Shown here in pieces: positions 35,478 through 45,839 of a stretch of DNA of 64,000 nt (position 1 is its first letter; each line of letters starts with the position of its first letter). The stretch covers positions 3,844,001 through 3,908,000 of the forward strand of contig OX388306.1 in the NCBI GenBank assembly GCA_947579605.1, read 5' to 3'. The DNA is from Athripsodes cinereus (Eukaryota; Arthropoda; Insecta; Trichoptera; Leptoceridae). The notes beneath the pieces are model-generated. The model saw nothing but the letters and a program-made list of their open reading frames with translations. It made no database searches and was not told the origin of the DNA. Both the position numbers and the translations under genes were made by a program.

Positions 35478-35560
35478 TCTTGCATGCAGCTGGTCTGCTG
35501 GCTGCCCCACTTGTGGGATATGCCGTGATGGTGTAGTAGTAGTAGTAGTAGTAGTCATAT
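35478..35560 (+). repeat. Dispersed repeat C, 3' copy 9 with (GTA)n tail
   Basis: TTGCATGCAGCTGGTCTGCT, GGCTGCCCCACTTGTGGGAT and ATGCCGTGATGGTGTAGTAG, with several further TAG units. Confirms that the family 3' end is a (TAG)n tail and that strongly 5'-truncated copies exist, as expected for retroposition. Confidence 0.85.
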
Positions 35561-36409
35561 TATTTTTTATAATTATAAGAGTTTTTACTATCAAATGAAA
35601 ATCTCGCGATTAATGTTGCGAGCCACAAACAAAACAAAGTCTTTCGGCTCGATTTCATACAAGCAGTATCCGAAATGGGTGCCACTCCACCACCCTCCGA
35701 AAAAGTATCGAACCTATTTTAACGTAGGTTTGCCAAAGTAATATTTAAAAAAATGGATTTGTTTACAAGTAAATCAAAATTTAAATGCAAATTAATTCAT
35801 TCGATTAATCTATTAATCGTTAAAACTTGGTTTGTCTTTAAGAGCACCATGTTGATTCTGTAATTGGATACTTCAGCATTAACATGTTTTGAAACTAGGA
35901 ACAATGTCAAAAGTTTTCAGAGAGACTTTCATTATTAACTTGTATCCTGAAGGATAATGTACCTACACAGTGCGTAGAGAATTAGGGGTTTGTTGAGCTT
36001 ATTAAGGATATTGCTATTGTTTTATACTTTGGAATCAAAATTTTGAGATAAGTGTTTTCATCCATGTGCTATAATTATTATTATTTTGATATTCTTTCCT
36101 ACTTAACTTTATGAAGTTAAGTATTTTATGGTTCACCGTTTTGAACTGAACTTAATTAAGTGAAATTTTAAATGCATGCAATCAATACTAATTGTACCTG
36201 TCATGAAAATATGAACCCTTGAATTGGGTTAACTGAAAACAAAAAAGCTCGCCTTTTTGAAAAACTTAATTCAATATAAAATAATAACTATTGATGTACG
36301 TATACTTACTTGGCTACTTTGTAAGTCAAAACTAGATTACTGTCCTCCTTATTAAATATAGTGAAACTCAAACATGTCGAGTGTATTTCCATAATTTTTT
36401 TTTATCTTC
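35561..36409. other. Presumed intron, nothing recognised
   Basis: No gene or structured repeat was found. Confidence 0.45.
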
Positions 36410-36555
36410 GATTGTTTATTTATTTTATTTTTCTTGTACATCATCATTCACATAACAAAATCAACAAATCACTTGACATAAGAAAAAATGTGATGATGTG
36501 CAGTGGCGAGATTATCACTTTATAGTTATTTCTTCCATCTAACCACATTTATGCG
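36410..36555 (-). mobile_element. LINE 3' UTR fragment, same family as 11070-11240
   Basis: A TTTATTTATTTTATT tail, then ACATCATCATTCACATAAC, GCGAGATTATCAC and TTTCTTCCATCTAACC. The last two blocks align with GCGAGTTAATCGC and GTCTTCCAACTAACC in the 11-kb copy. Confidence 0.5.
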
Positions 36556-36596
36556 ATCATCGAATGCAATTCAGCGGTGAGGCATGTACCTAACTC

Positions 36597-36788
36597 ATTC
36601 TTCTTCTTCTTCAAGTGCCTTGTCGGGTCCCCCCAACGTTGGCGATCACCTCGGCGAACTTGTCCCTGTCCTGCGCTGCTCGGAACAGCTCTTCCACACT
36701 TCGGATGCCGGTCCACTCCCTTATGTTTCACAGCCAGGACATCTGTCTCCTACCGGGACCTCGGCGTCCCTCAATTTTCCCCTTAACT
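36597..36788 (-). pseudogene. RTE-clade LINE ORF2 C-terminus (copy 1)
   Basis: The minus-strand frame, with one stop, reads GKIEGRRGPGRRQMSWL, NIREWTGIRSVEELFRAAQD and RDKFAEVIANVGGTRQGT-stop, followed at once by an AAG tail (plus TTCTTCTTCTTCTTC at 36599-36613). This is the last 60 residues of an RTE (BovB-like) ORF2. The next element, 36900-38165, carries the same ending (GGTQQDT-stop), so these are two independent 5'-truncated insertions of one family in the same orientation. Confidence 0.85.
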
Positions 36789-36899
36789 CATTCTTAATTT
36801 CATTTTTTTATTTTGTCACTTAGAAACTGACCTGCTTGGTTACTTTTTGAAGTTGTGATGTTATATTAAGAGACAAAGATAAAATTAAAATTGAAGAAG

Positions 36900-38165
36900 T
36901 ATTGTATATATTCTTCATCTTCTCTATGTGTCTTGTTGGGTCCCCCCGACGTTGACGACGACTTGGGAGAAATCCCTCCTGTTCCGGACAGCACGAAACA
37001 GCTCCTCCACACCTCTCATCCCGGTCCACTCCTGAATGTTCCGGAACCAGGAAAGCCGCCTTCTTCCAACCTCTCTACGGCCCTCAATCTTCCCTTCTAT
37101 GATTAGTTTTAGGATGGCATATTTTTCTCCTCTCATTATGTGACCAAAATATGGTGTTTTACGGAGCTTGATTGTTGAGAACAATTCTCTATGAGCATTT
37201 GCTCTACTTAATACTTCAACGTTACTTGTCATGTCAGTCCAAGATATTCTCAAAATTCTTCGGTAGATCCACATTTCAAACGCCTCCAAGCGGTTAATGG
37301 TATTAACCCTGAGGGTCCATGCCTCGATACCATAAAGTAGAACTGACCACACATAACATTTAATCATTCTTTGTCTAAGTTTCAAATTTATATTATCGTT
37401 ACAAAGAAGATTCTTCATCCTATTAAAAGCTACGCGAGCTGCTTCTATTCTGCATTTAATTTCTATTTCGGGGTCCAGATTTTCATTTATGATGCTACCC
37501 AAGTACTTAAGCTGCTTTACTCTTTCTATATTGACACCACCCAGCCGAAGATTTGCATTTGGGTGACTCTGTCGACTGAAAATCATCAGTTTAGTTTTGC
37601 TGACATTAATATTCAGACCATAAAGCTCACCGGCGGAATTGATCTTATCCAAAAGCTGTTGAAGGTCTTCTATATTATCTGCTAGTAGAACAGTGTCATC
37701 AGCATATCTAATGTTATTGATGACTACACCGTTGACTTTGACACCAACATCCACATCAGACTTGGAAACCAAGTCAGAGTACATGTTAAACAAAGTGGGT
37801 GAGAGTACACATCCCTGCCTGACTCCACGCTGAATGGGAATACTTTGTGAAGTGGTTCCATTTTCAAGTCTGATAACAGCGTTTTGGTCTCTGTATAGAT
37901 TTCTAATCACTCTCACGTCCTTATCATCCACATTACATCTCTAAAGCAGTTTGATTAGCTCAGTGTGTTTGACTCTGTCAAATGCTTTCTCGTAATCGAT
38001 AAAGCAACCATAAACATCTTTTCTTTGGTCGTGACATTTTTGGAGTAAAATATTTATTGTCGTCTGTGCTTCGCGAGTACCAAAGCCATTTCTGAACCCG
38101 AACTTAGTGTCTTCTAAGTCTTGTTCACATTTCAGTCTTATTCTTGCATGTTTAATCTTCAGAAA
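36900..38165 (-). pseudogene. RTE-clade (BovB-like) LINE, reverse transcriptase and C-terminal domain, 5'-truncated
   Basis: On the minus strand the coding sequence enters at about 38165 with RT motif 1-2 sequence (TKFGFRNGFGTREAQTTINI) and motif A in CFIDYEKAFDRVKHTEL. It meets an in-frame TAG at 37941-37943, then runs open for 335 residues. These include the primer-grip/QG region (QRGVRQGCVLSPTLFN), catalytic NIRYADDTVLLA, LKYLGSIIN, LLYGIEAWTL and the terminal GRRRLSWFRNIQEWTG. The order of motifs and the spacing match RTE/BovB ORF2. It ends with VNVGGTQQDT and a short GAAGATGAAG tail. The missing endonuclease and single stop make it dead, but it is one of the better preserved coding relics here. 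Confidence 0.92.
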
Positions 38166-38710
38166 ATATTTAAGTCAAATATATAGTACATATTATATTT
38201 GACTAAAATAACATTTTTGATATTAATTTATTTATCAAAACTGCTACATTTTCCATAATATAGCCGAAAGCCTTTTGAAGTACTTTCGTAAAAAATGTAA
38301 ATACAATCAAAGGAATTGTAAAAGTACTGTAACATTCAGTTTGAAACCGTATTTGAAAATAATAAAATAAACCTTATTCAAATAACTTCTATAGCGATTA
38401 TTGATACGACAAATTCAAATACAACAAAAGCTTATATACGGTAAATTTCAAGTATTTTTTTTCCATTCAATTTCTATAAAATCGTTTTTTTTTGCACATA
38501 TTTTTCTGCAGGCGTTATTCCGTTTAGAATTTTCTATAACTCTTATTTGCTTAGTTCTATGTCTTACATATATATCAAAGAAACTATTATATTTTTTATG
38601 AACACTTAATATTTCCTTTTTTACTTCTTTTTCTTTTGAAGTTTTATTTGGATATAAAGTGAAATTTTCAGAAAATTTCCGATTTATTCCACTTATTTTA
38701 CAACTATTAC

Positions 38711-38866
38711 CTGGTTCATGGTAGCATGGGTGCTATTGACGTCAATATCAAGCTTAAGGCAGAGACCACCAGAACACACCGTTCGCACAGTTCTGTCAAT
38801 GAATCTCGCTCGACATTCATCAGGAGGAAGAACAAAAAATACCTGGATGACATAATGCGACAAGGC
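38711..38866 (-). CDS. Candidate exon of an unidentified gene (minus strand)
   Basis: A 156-base segment (52 codons exactly) is open on the minus strand and reads ALSHYVIQVFFVLPPDECRA, then RFIDRTVRTVCSGGLCLKLD and IDVNSTHATMNQ. It is preceded by a good acceptor (TTTTTATTTCCGCAG) and followed by a donor-like CAG|GTAATAG. It is clearly GC-richer than the flanks and has three cysteines and an N-x-S/T glycosylation site. I do not recognise the family. If real it would be an internal phase 0-0 exon of a gene nested in, or overlapping, the Shaw intron on the opposite strand. A retroelement relic is the main alternative: the plus strand of the same patch is also open for about 50 codons, and LINE sequence lies only 130 bases away. 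Confidence 0.35.
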
Positions 38867-38994
38867 CTGCGGAAATAAAAACATGGCACGGAGGAACAAA
38901 TAATTAAATTATAGATAAGATCTTACACAACGTAGGTATACGATTCATGAGCACATTGAATAAGAGAGCCTGCAAGACAAATTGTAGGTATGAC

Positions 38995-39085
38995 ATTATT
39001 GTAAGCAACGAAAGGAATAAATGGCGCTCGACGCTATCTGGATACCCCGCAAGGGAACGGCGTGATGGTTATAATGTTGGTGAAA
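38995..39085 (+). pseudogene. LINE ORF2 extreme C-terminus
   Basis: The plus-strand frame VSNERNKWRSTLSGYPARER, followed by RDGYNVG, resembles the end of the 25.7-kb LINE (KDRSIWLSVFSAYPT...). The nucleotide end GGAACGGCGTGATGGTTATA parallels GACACGGCGTGAGGGTATAG. Very short and worn. Confidence 0.5.
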
Positions 39086-40308
39086 AAAAAATCTAATAAT
39101 CTAAGTCTTATATTAAATCCAAGGAATTTAATCGGTATTAAATGACTCATTAAATTTTTTGTTTTTTTTTTTAGTTTTACTAACTAGTTTGTTAGTAATT
39201 ATGTTATTAAGTTAAGTTTATTTGTTTTACTATGAAATACGCAGCTGAATTAATTCCATTATAGTGTTATTCTTATGCTTAATTCACCATAAGAAAGCAT
39301 TATTGCCTTCGTGCTTCTTGCATATGAAATCGTTAAAGCAAGTGGAAGGAAATAACGTTATATAGGTGAATTTAGAAAGACCTCATATTTCAGGAAATTA
39401 GATTGAAATATGCCGTAGCTTTTGAATAAACTGTTTGTATTATCATCGTCTATGCACCAATCTATCTTCAAACAGAGAAAAAGAATCTGAGCTTTCTTTA
39501 TTCTAGATGAGAATAAGAAAGTTCGTTATTTTATTTCAGTTTCATTCTTAAATTACCTCCTTTAGAAAAGTTTCAGACTTTCAGACTTTTCCACTTAAGT
39601 CAAAGAAGGCGCGCAGAGTTGAATTGAATCGGAAGTATATTATTAATCCTAGCGCTTTTATAGTAGCTTTTACGTGTAAGTTTACATCGAATGCATTTGA
39701 ATTATATAGATGAAAGTTTCGCCAATACTATGGTACAAATATTACGTGAATCTACTTCTAAATTCAATTATTGCGAACCATGAAAGGTACTTTCTATATA
39801 TGAGTTGCTCAAATATTTGAACTGTTATTGGAAAATGCTTTGTTATTTTCAATGTAATTGCAGGCACATTTATATATTAATTGTACAATTACTATACATG
39901 CGAGAACATTAAAAGGAACATACTTATGTGAGTCAAAATTAATAAATTAATGAAATGAACCCACGGTTCGGTATTTACGGTGTTAAAAAATATGTTTTTT
40001 TTTCAACTAACAAAAAGGAAATCAACTTTCCAAGAATAATATTTCAAGTAAAGAAAATATTTGTAATGTAATAAAGTGATACAGATTTTTTTAATGTTTT
40101 GATTTGAAATATAAAACCTCTTTTAAAACTTAACATTTAAGACTTAAAAATGTCAAGAAAATGAAATAAAGTGATTGAATAAAAAGGACTGAAGGGTTTA
40201 AATTATTTAATTTTCGTCATTGTTACTGTCATTTTAATCATTTTTATTACCCAACCACAAAACAAAAAACAATTAAGTACCCTTTTCATCAGAAAAAAGA
40301 AATAACTA
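39086..40308. other. Presumed intron, nothing recognised
   Basis: AT-rich, no coding or repeat signature. Confidence 0.45.
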
Positions 40309-40467
40309 TTAGTTAATCATAACTGTTTATTTTTCAAAAAGAAATTAATATGACTCTAGTACTTTCGTCAAGACTACATGACATTATCAAGAGAACTGAA
40401 GTCTTGACGAGAGTACTCGAGCCATATTAATTTCTTTGTGAAAAATAAACAGTGTTGATTAATTAAT
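40309..40467. repeat. Foldback element (about 160 bp palindrome)
   Basis: Left arm TTAGTTAATCATAACTGTTT, AAAGAAATTAATATGACTCT and CGTCAAGACT is mirrored by AGTCTTGACGAGAGTACTCG, CATATTAATTTCTTT and AAACAGTGTTGATTAATTAA. The loop is about 26 bases (ACATGACATTATCAAGAGAA and following). Arms are about 65 bp with a few mismatches. The inner part CTTGACGAGAGTACTCGAG is itself a small hairpin, the same layout as the other foldbacks. Confidence 0.7.
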
Positions 40468-41347
40468 TCTTTCAATATATTTTTTCACTACGTGAATACA
40501 CAAACTCTCGAACAATTAAAAAAGTGTTCTTAAAACTAATGTACGAACTTTTTTACATCAAAATATTCCCTTCATAAAAGTTCAGTTCATGCATATTTTT
40601 ACATAATTATACTTAATTACAATACTTCCTGGTATTTACCAACAAATTTTTTCAAGAAAACTTTTAAGTAGGTATGTATATTCATCTTTTTACATATTAT
40701 CACGTAAAGTATGCAAATGTAAATAAATCTTCTAAAATTTAATGGTTTGGAAATGCATCCAGAGATATTTCAAATCAAGACACGTTTGTCCCAGAAAATT
40801 ATCATATATCAATCCGATCTTGGAATGTTCAAGCAGCAATTCTGTTGATTTATTAAACGTTATATTGCACACAATTATTCAAGATGTTATATAGTATAAT
40901 ACAACTATATATTACATGGTATATTGGTAGATATATATTACAGTTATCTATATAGAATTATGCAAAGCTTACAATATAATTTGCTCAATAAATGCAATGT
41001 GATTTTATGGAGAGTATTACTGTAATTCATGAACATTTTACTATTACCTACTATGTTTATCCTAAAGCCTTATCCCAAGTGAAATAAGTGATGAATGAAC
41101 AAAGGAAGGTGTCATTAACAACTTGTGTAATTTATTTCGTTATGAAACTCTACTATTTGTGTACCAATACTAGAAATACAAAGTCTTATTTTTTATTGGC
41201 ACAGAGAAAATGACTGGTGCATAATATACATTATTCAATACTGTATAATATATTCAATAACAAATATACATATAAAACAAGGACAATATATCACCAATGT
41301 GGATAACATAAATTTGCCACAGTCTCACTAGGATGACCTGGACCCGT
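40468..41347. other. Presumed intron; third copy of the CACTNNGTGAAT motif at 40482-40510
   Basis: No gene was recognised. Confidence 0.45.
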
Positions 41348-41536
41348 AGTCAAAAAACATATACGTTATGTTTTCGCGTTTAAGCGTTACGTTTTCGTTT
41401 CGTTTTCGTTCGAATAAAGACGACGTTGCGAGAACGTGTCATTTTTCGTAGCTACTTGTGTTATATAGATACGAAAATTGACACGTTCTCGCAACGTCGT
41501 CTACATTCGAACGAAAACTTAAATGTGTGTTTGACT
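41348..41536. repeat. Foldback element rich in CGTTTTCG
   Basis: Inner arms GACGACGTTGCGAGAACGTG and CACGTTCTCGCAACGTCGTC are perfect complements, extended outward by CGTTTTCGTTCGAAT/ATTCGAACGAAAAC and GTCAAAAAACA/GTGTTTGAC. The loop, about 50 bases, holds CTACTTGTGTTATATAG. The left arm has extra CGTTTTCGTTT-like repeats that the right arm lacks, so the arms differ by a deletion or expansion. Confidence 0.7.
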
Positions 41537-42443
41537 AGACCTACTGTATTGAGGCGTGTTGCGTAAAAAAAATAATATAAAAACTTATATATTATGTTTA
41601 TAAAAATATGTAGTTAGTCAACCAACTCCACAATTGTGAGAAAAGCTGTGATGATAATTATAATGACTTATCAATTTTTTCAAGATGCACCGTTTTGTGG
41701 GAAAACCACCGCATGTGCCCATTCAAGAATCATAACACCGCCTGCACAAAATGGGCTTTTACCCTGCCTCAAACACCTCCACACTCTCCAGAGTTCGCAA
41801 ATCGAAGGGAAATTTGTTTTTCAGCATCGGACCAACCACACATAAAGGTCGGTATCAGTATAGATAACTGAAATAACGAAAATATTTTTAACGTTATTTA
41901 AAATGAGTAACTATATCTTGTATAAAGTTCACTCGTAAAACAGTTTCTTTTAACGATATAACTGTTCGTATGTGGTTTTCCGAAAATTTTCCATCTGTTG
42001 TTTTCGCTTATTTGGCTACACAGCTTTATACGAATAAAACTACGAGTATTATAATATTCAATACGATTGCTACGTGGCCTTCTATCGTAGACTAATATTA
42101 TTATTGAAAAGCTCTATGCTTAGAATTCGGATTAAAAACTCTATATTTATAATAATGGTATTATAATACCGTACATTAATGAAATTGGTATTGTCATGAA
42201 ACGAAATATATTCCCAATATTGCCATTTGAATGGCTTCACCCTGTGTTATTTATAACAATTTCACACTCGAAAATTCACTCGAGCTTTTAATACAATTCA
42301 AAATGGATAAGTAAGATTTACACTTTTGAAATGGTTGTGATGTTATTAATTTATTTATTTATTTGATGTTAGAATAATTGTGTATCTTCATCAATTTGAA
42401 TTATTTTTAATTTTATTTTGTCTTAATAATTAAAAAAAAAAAA
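41537..42443. other. Presumed intron, nothing recognised
   Basis: A 69-codon frame at 41636-41845 shows no domain. Confidence 0.45.
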
Positions 42444-42620
42444 CAATATATAGTTATTCCACAATTGACTTTATTTTTGCGAGCCGGCTTTCAAGAGCGG
42501 AATCTCATAGTCAGACAAAAGTAAAGAATTTACTTTTGCCTGACGATGAGAGCGGAAGCTCTTGAAAGCCGACTCGCAAAAATGAATAAAGACAATAGTG
42601 GAATAACTATATATTGTCTT
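42444..42620. repeat. Foldback element with hammerhead-like core in both arms
   Basis: Arms of about 80 bp run CAATATATAGTTATTCCACA, GACTTTATTTTTGCGAGCCG, GCTTTCAAGAGCGGAATCTC on the left. They mirror GATGAGAGCGGAAGCTCTTG, AAAGCCGACTCGCAAAAATG and TGGAATAACTATATATTG on the right, with only about 10 bases between them near 42528. Each arm, read outward, has CTGA(C/T)GATGAGAGC, a GGAA tetraloop, GCTCTT, GAAAGCC and then an AATAAAG-like word. Right-flank sequence (ATATGAACTACCATCAAGAA, CCGTTGGTCGAT) recurs after the half-element at 60480, so the true element is longer than the palindrome. Confidence 0.75.
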
Positions 42621-43477
42621 TCATCTTAAAAATTATTAATATGAACTACCATCAAGAACCGTTGGTCGATTAATTATTTAACTTTATTTTGTCTAGTGAA
42701 ACCACCTTTGTCCATAAAATACGCGATTTTTTTTTAGTTAGTTGGAAGAATTAGGTTATTTGATTTTATATATTGAAATAAATACGACAGAAATGGCATA
42801 GTTGGTGAGTTTACCCACCAAACATTTGACAAGTCGCCACAACGTGCCAAATTTAACTTTTTGTCCCATAAGTTGGTCATGAATACGTTGCTATCACGTC
42901 TATGTGACGCAAAATAGGCCCATTTTATACTACTCATTGTAGTAATAAAGTAATGTAAAGGTCGTGTGGTGGACGCGTAAGGGTTCTGGAAACGTCGTGT
43001 GATATACTTTTGGTCGAGTTATGGTGAGTATTACCGCTGCTTAATGACATTCTATCGAATGACGGCTGCTAGGTGTGTCTCTGTGTGTGTGTATGTTAAA
43101 TCGATGACAACGACACCACGCGTAGTAAAGTGGAAGTAAAAACTATGACGGTTTGTTTATTTTACAAAATGTATGTGTTTGAATTATTGAAGATAAAAAT
43201 ACTGCCATTTTATTTGTCGTCTATTATTTTGTTACTTCTTTGAAACCCATGTTCAAGTACATAAATCTGATGGGAAATTAATTTTATCGAGTAATATGTA
43301 TTAGTTTTCTCAATATAACGAACGCGCCTTAAAAATTCTTAAAATTAAAGAATATTTGCATCCATATTTTTAATGAACGTGCTGACTTTTACTTTTATAC
43401 GACTCAGCGTATCACACACGACCATTATAGAACGTATTGTCAGCCATTTTAACTAAATAGGGTTCATTTTTATGATC
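42621..43477. other. Presumed intron, nothing else recognised
   Basis: The foldback-associated flank continues to about 42680. A short GTGTGTGTGT run occurs at 43084-43092. A 67-codon minus frame at 42734-42937 has no domain. Confidence 0.45.
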
Positions 43478-43654
43478 TAGTGATGTTCATACCGGGTACA
43501 TTAACATAACGAGTACAAAGCAAAATATCCGTTATTCAATAACGATATCCGTTATTCAAATATTGGATTATTTTCATTGAATTTATTTTAAATATACTGA
43601 CATTATTTTTGAGCTCTTTGCACTCGCAATAGCTTTGATATAATACATATTTTG

Positions 43655-43795
43655 AGATGGAGTGAGCAGGTGAAGAGGACCACGGAAGGGACCTTACATG
43701 AGGCGCTGCATAAGGCCGAAGATCTGGGTCACTGGAGACACTTGATTGAGACATATGAAAATGATGGTCACGATCAGCATTGAGGGAACGACAAA
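43655..43795 (+). pseudogene. LINE ORF2 C-terminal fragment
   Basis: The plus-strand frame reads RWSEQVKRTTEGTLHEALHK, then AEDLGHWRHLIETY and GHDQH-stop. The RWxDxV+...A.DR..WR..I pattern and the closing GHDxQ are characteristic of a common insect LINE ORF2 end. No catalytic part remains. Confidence 0.7.
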
Positions 43796-44324
43796 GTAAA
43801 AGATTGCATACATAATGAGTTTCTTTATTTTTTTATTTTATTTCGCAAACAAACAGTTATAAGCCATTTACAAAAAATTTATGGTTTTACGAAAGTGTTA
43901 CAGATACGTTGGAAAAAAATATTAGTCCGTAAAGAAATTATTTCACGAGACTCTTAAATGGTAGAGATTAGGAGGGACGAGCTTTCCAGGGTCAAACGCA
44001 TACACCACCAAGAGATCAGTCTCGCTAAATCACAAGCTTGAAAATAATGGGTGACAGAAGTTGGAAATAAGAATCCATGGTCTGCTACTCGAACTATCAT
44101 GAAGATAATTAGAGGAGCTGAACATTATCTTTCGAGTTTCCCCTTAAGTAACTCCGGTAACAACTGAAGAATTGAAGAAAATTATCGATGATATCGGTCC
44201 ACAGAAAGCGCTTGAAATCGAGAGATTGACTGGCATGATTGTCTTGGAAGTATGGAAATATTGTCTCGATGTTATAGTTCCTTGATGCAGACTTGTCTTA
44301 CCAGTGGATTTTTTTTTTCTTAAA

Positions 44325-44390
44325 AAAGATCTACCTATATGGATTTTTGTTATAAACCCAAATACATCTTTATACACCTTCCATTATTGT
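44325..44390 (-). mobile_element. SINE A, 3' fragment
   Basis: AAGATCTACCTATATGGATT, TTTGTTATAAACCCAAATAC and ATCTTTATACACCTT correspond to the 3' part of SINE A in minus orientation. Confidence 0.65.
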
Positions 44391-45839
44391 CTTTATTTTT
44401 ACCGTTCGCAAATATGAGGTTCTATTACATTTCTAAAAATTATTTTCGCCCTACAACGCTAATGGATAATCAATACTTACATACATCATATTGTCCAACT
44501 ATTTTACCAAGTATTCATGTATAAATACGATGTGATCATAAATCATATATCCAGATCTATACTGCCACATTTCAAAATGTGTCAAATTGAGAAAAAATGG
44601 GTTTGAAATTAAAAAGATTTTGATTTATTTTAGAAAGATTTTGCCACATTTTGAATTACAACGGTCTCGTACGCAGCGCCGAAATTAGCATGGGTGGCAC
44701 TTGGGGCGAGTGTCACCCCAAAAATTATGGGTGTCACCCCAAAGTTATATTTCTTCTGTCTTGATGTAGAATATAAATATCGCATGATCATAGGTAGGTA
44801 CATTATACATTATAAAGTAATTTCTATCATACATATCATACAATGTAACATAAATTTAAGTATCACACATTTACAATCAAATTTGTTTTTTTTTATTTAA
44901 TTTAGTATGGAACACAAACAGTTTACAGAAATTTACACAAAACAGTTTAACTAAAATCGAATAAGATTCTTTGTCAGTAGTTCTTCAAATGACTTATACT
45001 GTAATTCATATTGTATAATATGTATGATGATGTGCAAAAATAATAAATAAATATATATTTTCCATTTATATTTTTTTAATTTGGGCCACTTTCTGCCCTC
45101 CATGCATAAAGGTCACGGGCAGTACCGAGTACCAACAGATATTAAAAACTAACCGTTCCGTTACCGAAAACAAAAAGTATCGAGTAAGTAATTAAGTGTA
45201 CCGGACTAACATCACTAGTCTAGACCATAACACGGGGACGTATCGTGTTACAGGTGTATGGTAAACCGTCTATATTTACATTAAGTGATGCACTTTCGAA
45301 CATTGTCTAAATATTGCAAAACCATTTTCAGCTTAGTAATAAGGCCATTATGCCAATAATGACCAGAATCGACTGGAGTTATGGATATACTTGTTTTTTG
45401 ACAATTTAAAAGTGTTCGTGGATCCTTTGGAACTGAACAGGGAATTCTTTCGTTCAAAATTTTGTTTAGCTCTTTTAAAGCATCTTGTTTAATATTGAAA
45501 TGAATTGCCCATTTTTTTATATTACCACGAAGTTCATTTTAACGATTCATTTTAACAAATTATTTATACAAAGACAGAAAACAAAATGACTGAATGACAC
45601 TAGGAGTTGCTAAAGAGTGCAATTTATTACTTTGTCACATAATAGTAGTTTTTGCGACTATAATGCGATTGACATCGGTGTGAACGTCGTATGGAAGGTA
45701 CTAAGACGACAAACATTGGTTATACTACTGAGAATAGTATAATAGTAGTATAACACGTGGTATAGAGGTTTATATGACGTCTTTACACGTCTACAAGTAG
45801 TATAAAGTTCAGAGGCGCTAAGTCGTAAATCACGTTTAA

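Larger units (their letters stand above)
43478..45217. mobile_element. Possible hAT-like element, old, carrying other insertions
   Basis: The left end reads TAGTGATGTTCATACCGGGT, then ACATTAAC. The reverse complement of the right end reads TAGTGATGTTAGTCCGGTAC. Both are followed by GTA/CCG-rich subterminal sequence. TAGTGATGTT ends are typical of hAT elements, and the same first eight bases open the 20.5-kb element. However, the 8-bp flanks (TTATGATC and GTCTAGAC) do not match well. The interior holds a LINE fragment, a SINE A fragment and an unusual TGGGTGTCACCCC block near 44728. The two ends may therefore belong to different copies. Confidence 0.4.

Noticed and set aside
42495..42600. A confirmed hammerhead ribozyme
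   Set aside because: The core is similar but has one extra base between CUGAUGA and stem II, and I could not find a complementary stem I, so only a resemblance is claimed.
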